Shown here piece by piece: positions 25,834-35,621 of a stretch of DNA of 64,000 nucleotides. The notes beneath the pieces are model-generated. The model saw only the letters and a program-made list of their open reading frames with translations, did no database searches and was not told the DNA's origin. The translations under genes were made by a program, and so were the position numbers. The stretch comes from Pseudonocardia broussonetiae. Lineage in GTDB: Bacteria > Actinomycetota > Actinomycetes > Mycobacteriales > Pseudonocardiaceae. Numbering within the stretch: the first letter of the stretch is position 1; each line of letters starts with the position of its first letter. Location: the NCBI RefSeq assembly GCF_013155125.1, contig NZ_CP053564.1, positions 3,355,501 through 3,419,500 of the forward strand. The letters run 5' to 3'.

Positions 25834-26160
25834 GTGCTGCTCCTGTGCCGCTTCGCCGTCGACCCCGCCGACGCCCCCGCCTTCCTCGCCCGCGGCACCC
25901 GCGCCCTGGAGCTGCTGACCGCCGCCGAGGGCGCGCTGGGCGGGCAGCTCGGCCGTGCCGTCGACGACCCGCGGCGGTGGGTGCTGTCGGTCCGGTTCAC
26001 CGGGGTCGACGCCTACCGCCGCGCCCTCTCCCCGTTCCCGGTGCGGGAGCACGTGGTGCCGCTGCTGTCGGAGGCGCTGGCCGACGAGCCGGCCACCTAC
26101 GAGACCCTGGTGGACGGGGTGGGTGGGGTGGTGACGGAGCACCCGAGCCTGCTGGCCTGA
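25834..26160 (+). CDS. ABM-like (antibiotic biosynthesis monooxygenase fold) protein
   Basis: A 108-residue ferredoxin-like protein resembling the antibiotic-biosynthesis-monooxygenase family: LLLCRFAVDPADAPAFLARG, then VLSVRFTGVDAYRRALSPF and VREHVVPLLSEALADEPATYE. Such small dimers can be cofactor-free oxygenases or haem-degrading enzymes, but no active-site residues can be fixed here. TACGTT lies 7 nt before the GTG start. It is divergent from smtB and could be under the same metal control. Confidence 0.72.
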   Translation: MLLLCRFAVDPADAPAFLARGTRALELLTAAEGALGGQLGRAVDDPRRWVLSVRFTGVDAYRRALSPFPVREHVVPLLSEALADEPATYETLVDGVGGVVTEHPSLLA

Positions 26161-26288
26161 CGCGGGCCGCTTGATCCTCGCTCCCTCTGGATCCTCGTTC
26201 CCGCCCGCGTTCCCGGCTGCGGCGTGCGTTTCCGGCTGCCGCACGCGTTTCCGCTGTCGCGCGGTTGCTGCCGCGCGTGTCTCCCGCT

Positions 26289-26870
26289 GCCGCACGCGTT
26301 CCTGGTTGCTGCGCACGTTTCGTGCTCCCGCGCGTCCCGGGGGCGCGCGGGAGCGTGAACGGTGCGCGGGAGTACGGAAGGCGCCGGGAGCGGACGTGGA
26401 CGTGGACGGTGCGGGAGTTGCCCGGAGTTGCACAGGCTGGGCGGCGGGCTCGTGGCGCGGCCTGACCCCGTTCACACGCGCGTTCTCGGTTGCCGCGCGC
26501 GTTTCCTGCTCCCGCGCGGTCCCGGGGGCGCGCGGGAGCGTGGTCGGTGCGCGGGAGCCCGGAACGCGCGCGGGAGCGGAGCGGGGGAACGTCGACGGCG
26601 TGGGAATCGAGACGCGCGGGGGCGGGCGGCAACGTGTAGTGCGCCACCTCGGCCGAGTTGTGCACATGCCGGCAGCGGGTCGGGGCGCTGCGCTGACCCC
26701 GCTCCCGCGCGCGTTCCCGGCTGCCGCGCGCGTTTCCTGCTCCCGCGCGGTCCCGGGGGCGCGCGGGAGCGTGGTCGGTGCGCGGGAACCCGGAACGCGC
26801 GCGGGAGTGCGGGGGGAGTGGGGTGGGAGCGCGGCGGGAGTGCGGGGGAGTTGTCCACAGGCCGGGCGGT
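26289..26870. repeat. CGCGCGGGAGC repeat block upstream of the DUF559 gene
   Basis: The 750 nt between the ABM-like gene and 26911 contain no credible gene. Three hairpins with arms GCTCCCGCGCG and CGCGCGGGAGC start at 26324, 26508 and 26739. Around the last two, 26491-26578 and 26722-26809 are almost identical, which indicates recent duplication. Further GCGCGGGAG strings follow each hairpin. Long reading frames through the block come from sequence bias. Confidence 0.8.
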
Positions 26871-26910
26871 GGGGGTGTCGCGGAGGCTCGCGCGCCGGGA
26901 CGCTGTCCTC

Positions 26911-27816
26911 ATGGGACGCCCACCGGTGCTGCGGTCGCAGCTGACCGCCCGCGGCTACAGCGACGACGAGGTCCGGCGGCTGTGCGGCGGCCGGGGCGTG
27001 GTGTCGGTGCGGCGCGGAGCCTACGTCGAGCCCGGCGACGAGCGGCTGCGGCGGCCCGAGGACCGGCACGCCCTCGCGGTGCGGGCGGCGGTGGCGCAGC
27101 TGGGGGAGGGCGTCGTCGTCAGCCACGCCTCCGCCGCGGTCCTGCACGGGATCGCGCTGTGGGACGTGCCGCTGTCGCGGGTGCACGTCAGCCGCGACGG
27201 CCGCTCCGGCGGGCGGCGCAGCGCGCAGCTGCACCTGCACGTGGCGCCGCTGGAGGCCGACGATGTCGTGACGGTCGACGGGATCGCCGTGACCTCGGCG
27301 GCCGCGACGGTCGCCGCGCTGGCGCGGACGCTGCCGTTCGAGCAGGCCGTGGTCGTCGCGGACGACGCCCTGCACCGCGGGCTGGTGACGCCGGCCTCGC
27401 TCGCCGCCGCCGTCGGGCGTCCCGGCCGCCGCTGCGGCACCGCGGCGGCCCTGCGGGTCCTGGCCTTCGCCGACGGGCGCGCGGAGAGCCCGGGGGAGTC
27501 GCGGAGCCGGGTGGCGATCATGCTGGCCGGGCTGCCGGCGCCGGTGCTGCAGGTTCCGCTGCTCTCGGCCGACGGTGCCGCGCTGGGCCGGGTCGACTTC
27601 TGGTGGCCGGATCGCGGTGTCGTCGGGGAGTTCGACGGGCTCGTGAAGTACGGCCGCCTGCTGCGGCCGGGGCAGACCGCCGGCGACGTCGTGTTTGCCG
27701 AGAAGGTGCGGGAGGACGCGCTGCGCGAGGTCGCCCGGAGCGTCGTCCGCTGGACCTGGTCCGAGATCCGGCCCTTCGACGCCGTCGACCGCAGGCTCCG
27801 CCGTGCGCTGGAGTAG
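26911..27816 (+). CDS. AbiEi-like / DUF559 endonuclease-like protein
   Basis: A 301-residue protein of a type widespread in actinobacteria. The N-terminal AbiEi-antitoxin-like winged-helix part (about 1-60) reads RSQLTARGYSDDEVRRLCGG, then VSVRRGAYVEPGD. A middle region has VSHASAAVLHGI. The C-terminal Vsr/DUF559 nuclease-like region (about 205-298) has GRVDFWWPDRGVVGEFDGLVK, with Asp and Glu at nuclease-like positions, then FAEKVREDALREVARSVVRWTW. No AbiEii toxin gene lies next to it. It is isolated between two arrays of the same repeat and interrupts the smtB-glyS neighbourhood, so it is probably a mobile or accessory insertion. Confidence 0.8.
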   Translation: MGRPPVLRSQLTARGYSDDEVRRLCGGRGVVSVRRGAYVEPGDERLRRPEDRHALAVRAAVAQLGEGVVVSHASAAVLHGIALWDVPLSRVHVSRDGRSGGRRSAQLHLHVAPLEADDVVTVDGIAVTSAAATVAALARTLPFEQAVVVADDALHRGLVTPASLAAAVGRPGRRCGTAAALRVLAFADGRAESPGESRSRVAIMLAGLPAPVLQVPLLSADGAALGRVDFWWPDRGVVGEFDGLVKYGRLLRPGQTAGDVVFAEKVREDALREVARSVVRWTWSEIRPFDAVDRRLRRALE

Positions 27817-27825
27817 GTCGGATCC

Positions 27826-28170
27826 CGTCACGCGCACGTTCCCGGCTCCCGCGCGCCCCCGGGACCGCGCAGGAACACGAAAGGCGCGCGGGAGCACGGA
27901 GGCCGCGCGGGAGCAGGGAGCCCGCGCGGGGGCACGGAGGCCTCGCGGGAGCAGGGAGGCCGCGCGGGAACGCGAACGGCGCGCGGGAGCACGGACGGCG
28001 CGCGGGAACACGAACGGCGCGCGGGAGCACGGAGGCTGCGCGGGAACGCGGGTCAGCCGCGCGGGGGCACGGAGGCCTCGCGGGAGCACGGACAGCGCGC
28101 GGGAGCCCGGACGCCGCGGGACCACCACGGCCCCGCGGGAAGGCGGACAACGCGCGGGAAGGCCGGTGGG
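27826..28170. repeat. Tandem CGCGCGGGA(G/A)C array between DUF559 gene and glyS
   Basis: Roughly 18-20-nt units built on GCGCGCGGGAGCACGGA, with variants GGGAACACGAA and GGGAGCAGGGA, repeat more than a dozen times in one orientation. The core matches the hairpin right arm on the other side of the DUF559 gene. The array ends near 28170, just before a TACGCT -10-like box for glyS at about 28182. No gene is supported here. Confidence 0.82.
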
Positions 28171-28227
28171 GGGAGGTCGCTACGCTGGACTCTTCCGTTC
28201 GTCCCCGCAGTCCAGGAGTACAACCCC

Positions 28228-29625
<1,398 letters not shown>

Positions 29626-29649
29626 GCGGACGCGCCCCGGGAAGCGGCG

Positions 29650-29850
29650 TCAGGGGCGGTAGGCCAGGAGCTGGACGCCCAGCTCCGCCTCCGCCCGCTG
29701 CAGCTCCGCGACCTGCGCGTCGGTGAGCGGGGCGTAGGGGGTCTGCGGGGCGTACGCGACGAGGGGCACGCCGAGCTGCGACTCCAGCGCGCGGACCTTC
29801 GCCAGCGCGGTGTCGTCGAGATCGGCCGGTCGCAGGGTCGGGGCGCTCAT
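29650..29850 (-). CDS. Small conserved hypothetical protein
   Basis: A 66-residue protein made of two similar helical halves: LAKVRALESQLGVPLVAY in the first and LQRAEAELGVQLLAYRP in the second, joined by APLTDAQVAEL. The internal repeat suggests a two-helix unit duplicated. Short homologues with this pattern seem common in actinobacteria, but I know of no function. Codon usage looks like that of real genes. It is convergent with glyS, with 24 nt between them. Confidence 0.65.
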   Translation of the reverse strand: MSAPTLRPADLDDTALAKVRALESQLGVPLVAYAPQTPYAPLTDAQVAELQRAEAELGVQLLAYRP

Positions 29851-29874
29851 CGCGGCATCGTAGGACCGCCGGCG

Positions 29875-29900
29875 GGGGTGCCGCGAGTCCGCGGCACCCC
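29875..29900 (-). terminator. Hairpin terminator of the CNNM operon
   Basis: GGGGTGCCGCG, an AGTC loop and CGCGGCACCCC form a perfect 11-bp stem 40 nt beyond the stop of the CNNM gene on the minus strand. Three 14-15-nt CCGGGTGGCTCAGG repeats (29903-29945) lie between it and the coding end. Confidence 0.65.
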
Positions 29901-29940
29901 GACCGGGTGGCTCAGGCCGGGTGGCTCAAGCCGGGTGGGC

Positions 29941-30939
29941 TCAGGCCGGAGCGGGCATCAGCCGGTCGAGCAGGTCCTGCAGCGTGACCAGGCCGAGCAG
30001 CTCGCCGTCGGACTCCACGAGCGCCAGGTGGTTGCGCTCCTCGCGCATCGCCCGCAGCGCGTCGTGGATGGCGGTGTCGGCGGACAGCGTGGCCACCGGC
30101 CGCATCAGGTCGGCCGCCGTGGTGGTGGCCGGGCCGGCCAGCGCGTCGCGGACGTGCACGACGCCGACCGGGCGCTCCTGCGCGTCACCGACGACGAGCC
30201 GCAGGTGCCCGCTGGTGCGCGAGGCCTCCCGGATCTGCTCGACGGTGGCGGTCGCCGGCACGCCGGCCACCTCCGCGCGCGGGCGCACGATGTCGCGCAG
30301 CGGGGCGCGGTCGAGGTCGAGCGCGGAGAGGATCTGGTCGCGCTGGTCGGAGTCCAGGTCGCCGGTGCTGGCCGAGTGGTCGACCAGCTCGCGCAGGTCG
30401 TCGGGGTTGCGGCCCTCGCCGAGCTCGTCGACCGGCTCCACGCCGACGCGGCGCAGGCACCAGTTCGCCATGCCGTTGAGCGCGAGCAGCAGCGGCCGGG
30501 TGAGGACCATGAACCCGCGCATGGGCAGCGCGAGCAGCGTCGCCGAGCGCTCGGGGTGCGCGATGGCCCACGACTTCGGGGCCATCTCACCCACCACGAG
30601 GTGCAGGAACGTGACGACGACGAGCGACAGCACGAACGACAGCACCCCGGCCAGCGACTCGTTGAGGCCCCCGAACAGCGGGGCCAGCAGCGACTCCACG
30701 GCGGGCTTGCTCACCGCGCCGAGGCCGAGCACGCACAGCGTGATGCCCAGCTGCGAGCCGGCGAGCAGCAGCGAGAGGTCCTTCGCGCTCCTCAGCGCGG
30801 CCCGGGCGGCCGCGCTGGTCTCGGCGGCCTCCTCGAGCCGGTAGCGGCGGGCCGCCACGAGCGCGAACTCGATGGCGACGAAGAACGCGCTCAGCGCGAC
30901 GAGCGCGACGGTGATCCAGAGGGAGACGGCGGTGCTCAT
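29941..30939 (-). CDS. CNNM-family transporter, short form without CorC domain
   Basis: A 332-residue CNNM protein: DUF21 membrane domain (about 1-170; WITVALVALSAFFVAIEFALVA is the first helix) and a CBS pair (about 200-325). It ends right after the second CBS domain (LVTLQDLLDRLMPAPA), so it lacks the C-terminal CorC/HlyC domain of its partner. Its ATG overlaps the partner's stop (ATGA). Adjacent long and short CNNM genes also occur in mycobacteria (Rv1842c-Rv1841c), which suggests a heteromeric divalent-cation exporter. Confidence 0.92.
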   Translation of the reverse strand: MSTAVSLWITVALVALSAFFVAIEFALVAARRYRLEEAAETSAAARAALRSAKDLSLLLAGSQLGITLCVLGLGAVSKPAVESLLAPLFGGLNESLAGVLSFVLSLVVVTFLHLVVGEMAPKSWAIAHPERSATLLALPMRGFMVLTRPLLLALNGMANWCLRRVGVEPVDELGEGRNPDDLRELVDHSASTGDLDSDQRDQILSALDLDRAPLRDIVRPRAEVAGVPATATVEQIREASRTSGHLRLVVGDAQERPVGVVHVRDALAGPATTTAADLMRPVATLSADTAIHDALRAMREERNHLALVESDGELLGLVTLQDLLDRLMPAPA

Positions 30940-32297
30940 GCCGGCACCTCCGCGGCGACCGGGGCCGGGACGAAGGCCAGGCGGACGGTGGCCGGCACGC
31001 GCCGCTCCACCGTGACGACCTCGACGGACAGCCGCCGCCCCTCGTCGGCCTCCAGGACGACGGTGTCGCCGACCTCGGGCAGCTGCTGCAGCCGGTCGAT
31101 GACCAGACCGCCGATGGTGTGGAAGTCGCCGTCGGGCAGGTCGGCGTCGACGAGGCGCTCGACCTCGTCGATGTTGAGCGTGCCGGGCACGGTCCAGTCG
31201 CCGTCGCCGACGCGGATGGCGTCGCGCCCGGCGGGGTCGTGCTCGTCGGTGATCTCGCCGATCAGCTCCTCGGCGATGTCCTCCATCGTGACGACGCCGG
31301 CCAGGCCGCCGTACTCGTCGACGACGCAGGCGAACTCGTCGTCGGCCTCGCGCAGCCGCTCCAGCACCGCGGGCAGCGGCAGGGACGCGGGCACGAGGAC
31401 GGGCGTGCGGGCTATGTCGGCCACCCGGACTGCGCTGAGGCTCTGCCCATAACCGTCGGGGCCCTCCAGCGACAGCACGTCGCGCAGGCAGATGACGCCC
31501 ACGACGTCGTCGGCGCCGTCACCGAGCACCGGCAGCCGGGAGTGCCCCGACGCCATGATCGCGACGAGCTCGGCCACCGTCTGGTCGGCCTGCACCGACG
31601 CCACCCGCGGGCGGGGGATCATCGCGGCGCGGGCCGTGCGGTCGGTGAAGTCGAGGACGCGGTCGAGCAGGACCGAGAGCTCCTCGTCGATGTCGCCGCT
31701 GTCGCGGGACTCGTCGACGATGGCCTCCAGGTCGCGCGGCGTGGCCGAGTGCTCGACGTCGTGCACGGGCTCGATCCGCAGGGCCCTGAGCAGCAGGTTC
31801 GAGGCCGCGTCGAAGATCCGGATGAGCCAGCCGAACACGCGCAGGTAGACGGCGGTGGACAGCGCGAGCGCGCGGGCCACCGGCTCGGGACGGGCGATGG
31901 CGAGGTTCTTCGGGAACAGCTCGCCGAAGACCATCTGGACGACGGTCGCGAACAGCAGGGCCAGGCCCGTGCCGATCGCGATGCCGACGCCCTGCGGCAC
32001 GCCGACGCCGCCGAGCAGCGTGCCGACGCTCTCGCCGATCAGCGGCTCGGCCACGTACCCGACCAGCAGGCCGGTGACGGTGATGCCGAGCTGGGCGCCC
32101 GAGAGCATGAACGAGGTGCGGTCGGTGATGCCGAGCGCCCGCTGCGCACCGGCGTCGCCCGCGCCTGCGCGGGCCTTGAGCCGGGAGCGGTCGACGGCCA
32201 TGTAGCCGAACTCCTGGGCGACGAAGTAGCCGGTCAGCGCGGTGATGGCGAGGACGACGGCGATGCCGAGGAGGAGGGAGAGGATCGTGCTGATCAC
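30936..32297 (-). CDS. CNNM-family transporter, long form with CorC domain
   Basis: A 453-residue CNNM protein: DUF21 (about 1-190), a CBS pair (about 210-335) and a CorC/HlyC domain (about 350-440) with DWTVPGTLNIDEVERLVD and FHTIGGLVIDRLQQLPEVGDTV. It is a probable Mg or Co exporter. GTG 32297 overlaps the stop of a 16-codon leader ORF (GTGA), and a perfect hairpin ends directly against the start codon, so expression is likely controlled at this junction. In-frame GTG 32303 lies inside the hairpin and is less likely. Confidence 0.92.
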   Translation of the reverse strand: MISTILSLLLGIAVVLAITALTGYFVAQEFGYMAVDRSRLKARAGAGDAGAQRALGITDRTSFMLSGAQLGITVTGLLVGYVAEPLIGESVGTLLGGVGVPQGVGIAIGTGLALLFATVVQMVFGELFPKNLAIARPEPVARALALSTAVYLRVFGWLIRIFDAASNLLLRALRIEPVHDVEHSATPRDLEAIVDESRDSGDIDEELSVLLDRVLDFTDRTARAAMIPRPRVASVQADQTVAELVAIMASGHSRLPVLGDGADDVVGVICLRDVLSLEGPDGYGQSLSAVRVADIARTPVLVPASLPLPAVLERLREADDEFACVVDEYGGLAGVVTMEDIAEELIGEITDEHDPAGRDAIRVGDGDWTVPGTLNIDEVERLVDADLPDGDFHTIGGLVIDRLQQLPEVGDTVVLEADEGRRLSVEVVTVERRVPATVRLAFVPAPVAAEVPA

Positions 32298-32344
32298 GTG
32301 CACCGCCCTGCGAGGGCGGTGCACGTACTGTCGGACGGGTCCAT
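32294..32344 (-). CDS. 16-codon leader ORF upstream of the CNNM operon
   Basis: ATG 32344 has ACAGGA 3-4 nt upstream and encodes MDPSDSTCTALAGRCT. Its TGA overlaps the CNNM start as GTGA. The last two-thirds of the ORF form a hairpin that abuts that start. The N-terminal MDPSD resembles the acidic/Pro opening of MgtL (MEPDP), whose nascent chain destabilises ribosomes when Mg is low (Chadani and colleagues, as I recall). A Mg-responsive leader is therefore plausible; it is inferred, not shown. Confidence 0.55.
   Translation of the reverse strand: MDPSDSTCTALAGRCT
32298..32324 (-). promoter_or_regulatory. Perfect 11-bp hairpin at the CNNM start codon
   Basis: GTGCACCGCCC and GGGCGGTGCAC pair exactly around a 5-nt loop. 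Read on the minus strand, the hairpin lies within the leader ORF and ends 1 nt before the CNNM GTG. It would have to be opened by ribosomes translating the leader before CNNM initiation. Confidence 0.6.
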
Positions 32345-32527
32345 GGTTCCTGTCTCGTGAGGGCCCGAACTCGGGCGTTCCGCCCGGTTCGACGCGGGGC
32401 GCCTGCCGATGGTTCCCGGGGCGCCCGGCGATCTTCGCCAGGATACGGGCCCCGGTCCCCGGTCGTCGCGTCCGGACGGGCCGCTGTCACCGGCTTCACC
32501 CTCCGGGGCACCGCTACCCTGGCGACT

Positions 32528-33532
32528 GTGAGTGCCTCCCTCCGTGATCTCGGTTCGTCCCTGCGCCGCCTGTCCGGTTCGGGCGTGGGCGTCGTGCGGG
32601 TGCTGTCGCGCCACGGCTTCGGCACCGTCGAGAGCGGGCAGATCGTCGTCGGCACGGCGGGCGGGGAGCGCGCGGGCGAGCTCTACCGCGGCGCGCTCGA
32701 CGACTCCGCCCTGCCGCTGGTCGCCGAGTCCGTCGCCGGCCCCGGCACGCGCGACGCGCACGTCGCCGAGTCCGCGGCGATCGACGCCGGGCTCGCCTGC
32801 GCGGGCGGCGCCACGCTGCTCGGGCACCCGCTGCCCGCCGGCCACGCCGAGGTGCTCGGCGCGGCGCTGGAGAACGGCACGCCCGCCGCGCTGGTGTCCA
32901 CCGCCGACGGCGCCACGGTGCTGGTCCTCACCGGGCCGGGCCTGGAGACCGTCACCGGTGCGCTGGGTTCCGCGGCCCTCGACGAAGCGGCCGTCACCGC
33001 CGCCCGCGCCCTGCTGCGGCGCGGCGCGACCGTCACCGAGGTCGTGCCCACCGAGGCCGGCGACCTGCTGCTCGACCTGTGGGTGCCGGTGCCGTCGGTG
33101 CTGGTCGTGGGCGCGGGGGCGATCGGCGACGCCCTGGCGCGCCAGGCCGACCTGCTCGGCTGGGCGGCGCGCTCCGAGTCCGACCTCGACGCCACCGTCG
33201 CCGCCGTCGAGGCGTTCACCGACGCCGACGTCCTGGTGCTGCTCGACCACGACCCCGCCTTCGACGCCGCCCTGCTCGCCGGTCTGCGCCACGGCCGGGG
33301 CTTCCTCGGCGCGCTCGGCTCCCGCCGCACCCAGGCCGCGCGGCGCGAGCGGTTGCTGGCCGCGGGCGTCACCGAGGACGGGCTGGCCCGCGTGCACGGC
33401 CCGGTCGGGCTCGACATCGGCGCGCGCACACCGGCCGAGACCGCGGTGTCGATCGTCGCGCAGGTCGTGGCCGAGCGGGCCGGCCGCGCGGGCGCCGCGC
33501 TGGCCGCGGCACCGGGGCGGATCGGCGCATGA
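32528..33532 (+). CDS. XdhC/CoxI-family protein
   Basis: A 334-residue XdhC-type protein. The N-terminal XdhC/CoxI domain (about 1-100) precedes a Rossmann domain with VLVVGAGAIGDALARQADLLG and the family segment RGFLGALGSRRTQAARRERLLAAG, then GLDIGARTPAETAVSIVAQVVA. XdhC proteins insert sulfurated molybdenum cofactor into xanthine dehydrogenase-type enzymes, but no molybdenum hydroxylase gene is in this window. TACCCT lies 7 nt before the GTG, so the mRNA may be leaderless. Its stop overlaps the next start (ATGA). Confidence 0.87.
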   Translation: MSASLRDLGSSLRRLSGSGVGVVRVLSRHGFGTVESGQIVVGTAGGERAGELYRGALDDSALPLVAESVAGPGTRDAHVAESAAIDAGLACAGGATLLGHPLPAGHAEVLGAALENGTPAALVSTADGATVLVLTGPGLETVTGALGSAALDEAAVTAARALLRRGATVTEVVPTEAGDLLLDLWVPVPSVLVVGAGAIGDALARQADLLGWAARSESDLDATVAAVEAFTDADVLVLLDHDPAFDAALLAGLRHGRGFLGALGSRRTQAARRERLLAAGVTEDGLARVHGPVGLDIGARTPAETAVSIVAQVVAERAGRAGAALAAAPGRIGA

Positions 33533-34227
33533 GCGTCCCGGCGTCGCCGTACCACCGCGACGAGGCGCCGACCGTCCGCCTGCGCCCGCCCGCCCGCCGC
33601 CGGGCCGCGTGGTTCACCCGGCTCGTCGCCGGTGCGCTGCTGCTGGCCGCGCTCATCGTCGGCGGCACCGCCTTCCGGGTGTGGCAGGTGGCGCGCGTCG
33701 ACGACCGCCGCCCCGTCGACGCCGTCGTGGTGCTCGGCGCCGCCCAGTACGACGGGGAGCCCAGCTCGATCTTCGCGTGGCGGCTGCGGCACGCGCAGGT
33801 GCTCTACGAGGAGGGCGTCGCGCCGCTGATCGTCACCACCGGGGGCTCGGCCGTCGGCGACGCCTTCACCGAGGCGCAGGCCGGGCGTGACTACCTGATC
33901 GAGCGTGGCGTGCCCGCCGACGCGATCGTCGCGGTGGGGGAGGGCTCCGACACCCTGCGCAGCCTGGAGGCCGTCGCCGCGCGCGCCGAGGCCGACGGCT
34001 GGAGCACCGCGCTCGTCGTCAGCGACCCGTGGCACTCGCTGCGCGCCCGCACGATGGCCCGCGACGCCGGGCTCGAGGCGTGGAGCTCGCCCACCCGCAG
34101 CGGGCCCGCGGTGCAGACGCGCGAGACGCAGTTCCGCTACATCCTGCGCGAGACCGCGGCGCTGCTGTTCTACCGGCTGACGCACGCCTCGGTCGACACC
34201 GGCGGCGACGACTCGGGCCTCGGCTGA
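33529..34227 (+). CDS. YdcF/SanA-like DUF218 membrane protein
   Basis: A 232-residue protein with a cytoplasmic N-terminus, one membrane helix (about 29-50, [18 protein letters not shown]) and an extracytoplasmic DUF218 domain: [42 protein letters not shown], and [19 protein letters not shown]. SanA/YdcF relatives affect envelope integrity. The ATG overlaps the xdhC stop, and dgt starts 2 nt after its end, so xdhC-DUF218-dgt form one operon. Confidence 0.85.
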   Translation: MSVPASPYHRDEAPTVRLRPPARRRAAWFTRLVAGALLLAALIVGGTAFRVWQVARVDDRRPVDAVVVLGAAQYDGEPSSIFAWRLRHAQVLYEEGVAPLIVTTGGSAVGDAFTEAQAGRDYLIERGVPADAIVAVGEGSDTLRSLEAVAARAEADGWSTALVVSDPWHSLRARTMARDAGLEAWSSPTRSGPAVQTRETQFRYILRETAALLFYRLTHASVDTGGDDSGLG

Positions 34228-34229
34228 GC

Positions 34230-35528
34230 GTGCCCGACACGTACCCCGTGCCCGCCTACTCCGTGCCTGCCTACTCCGCGCACGACCGGGAGCGCCTGCT
34301 GCCCGAGCCGCCCAAGACCGGCAGCGAGCGGCGCACGCCGTTCTCCCGCGACCGCGCGCGCGTCCTGCACTCCGCGGCGCTGCGGCGGCTCGCGGGCAAG
34401 ACGCAGGTCGTCGGGCCGGGGGAGGGCGCGGAAATCAGCGGCGTGCCGCGGACCCGGCTCACGCACTCCCTGGAGGTCGCGCAGATCGGGCGCGGGATCG
34501 CCGAGGAGCTGGGCTGCGACCCCGACGTCGTCGACACCGCGGGGCTCGCGCACGACATCGGGCACCCGCCGTTCGGGCACAACGGCGAGGTCGCGCTCGA
34601 CGCGTGGGGTGCCGCGTGCGGCGGGTTCGAGGGCAACGCGCAGACGCTGCGGATCCTCACCCGGCTCGAGCCCAAGATCGGCCACGGCGACGTCGCGGCC
34701 GGGCTGAACCTCACCCGCGCCACCCTCGACGCGTCGGCCAAGTACCCGTGGGAGCGCCGGCCCGACACGACGAAGTACGGCGCGTACGCCGACGACGCGG
34801 CCGTGCTGGCCTGGGTCCGCGACGGCGCGCCCGCGGGCCGGCGGTGCCTGGAGTCGCAGGTCATGGACTGGTCCGACGACGTCGCGTACTCGGTGCACGA
34901 CGTCGAGGACGGCATCCTGTCCGGCCGGATCGACCTCGCCGCGCTGGGCTCGCCCACCGAGCGCGCCGCGCTCGCCGCCGCCGCGGTGTCGCACTTCGGC
35001 GCCGACCCCGGCGCGCTCGACGAGGCCGGTTCCGTGCTGCTCGCGCTGCCCGTCGTCGCCGCGGTGCGGGGGTTCCGCCCGTCCACGGCCACGACGTCCG
35101 CGCACGTCGCGCTCAAGCGGCTGACCAGCGAGCTCGTCGGCCGGTTCGTGCTCGCCGCCGTCGACGCCACGCGTGCGACGCACGGCGACCGCCCGCTCGT
35201 CCGCTACGCCGCCGACCTCGTCGTCCCGCCCCGCGCGGCCGCCGAGGTGGCGCTGCTCAAGGCCGTCGCCCTGCGCTACGTCATGAGCGACCCACAGCGC
35301 CTGGCCATGCAGCGGCGCCAGCGCGAGCTGCTCGCCGAGCTCGCCGACGCCCTGCTCGCCGGGGCGCCCGCCGCGCTGGACCCGGTGCTCGCCGAGGACT
35401 GGCTCGCCGCCGCCGACGACGCGGCCCGGCGGCGCGTGGTCGTCGACCAGGTCGCGCTGCTCACCGACCAGCAGGCCGTCGCCCGCCACCGCGCGCTGAC
35501 CGAGGGGGTCGGTGCGGCGCAGGCGTAG
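34230..35528 (+). CDS. dgt: Deoxyguanosinetriphosphate triphosphohydrolase-like protein
   Basis: A 432-residue HD-domain dNTP triphosphohydrolase. Metal ligands are visible in [16 protein letters not shown] (His), [19 protein letters not shown] (His-Asp) and [16 protein letters not shown] (Asp). It hydrolyses dNTPs to deoxynucleosides and triphosphate and helps control nucleotide pools. In many actinobacteria dgt is followed by dnaG, but here the next gene is a CMD-like protein. GTG 34230 is 2 nt after the DUF218 stop. The tandem [11 protein letters not shown] near residue 10 is an odd short repeat. Confidence 0.94.
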   Translation: MPDTYPVPAYSVPAYSAHDRERLLPEPPKTGSERRTPFSRDRARVLHSAALRRLAGKTQVVGPGEGAEISGVPRTRLTHSLEVAQIGRGIAEELGCDPDVVDTAGLAHDIGHPPFGHNGEVALDAWGAACGGFEGNAQTLRILTRLEPKIGHGDVAAGLNLTRATLDASAKYPWERRPDTTKYGAYADDAAVLAWVRDGAPAGRRCLESQVMDWSDDVAYSVHDVEDGILSGRIDLAALGSPTERAALAAAAVSHFGADPGALDEAGSVLLALPVVAAVRGFRPSTATTSAHVALKRLTSELVGRFVLAAVDATRATHGDRPLVRYAADLVVPPRAAAEVALLKAVALRYVMSDPQRLAMQRRQRELLAELADALLAGAPAALDPVLAEDWLAAADDAARRRVVVDQVALLTDQQAVARHRALTEGVGAAQA

Positions 35529-35621
35529 GACCCGCAGGTGTGACGCCCGTCATGTCCCGTCACGCCGGCCTCCGGCTCCCCGTCCCACGGGCAGGACGCA
35601 CGACGAGCGGTGGAGGACGGC

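Noticed and set aside
26161..28227. Arg/Pro/Ala-rich proteins encoded on both strands of the repeat blocks
   Set aside because: They are translations of the CGCGCGGGAGC repeat and have no RBS, no domain and no codon bias of a gene; only the DUF559-type frame at 26911-27816 has family motifs.
28171..28227. T-box riboswitch before glyS
   Set aside because: The likely -10 box leaves only about 35-40 nt of leader, and no T-box sequence or specifier stem is visible.
32345..32527. M-box or other known Mg riboswitch before the CNNM operon
   Set aside because: GC-rich stems are present, but none of the conserved M-box sequence could be found. The leader ORF and hairpin explain the region better.
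35529..35621. ECF41 promoter before the CMD gene
   Set aside because: TGTGACG and CGTC strings occur, but not with the 16-nt spacing expected for TGTCACA-N16-CGTC.
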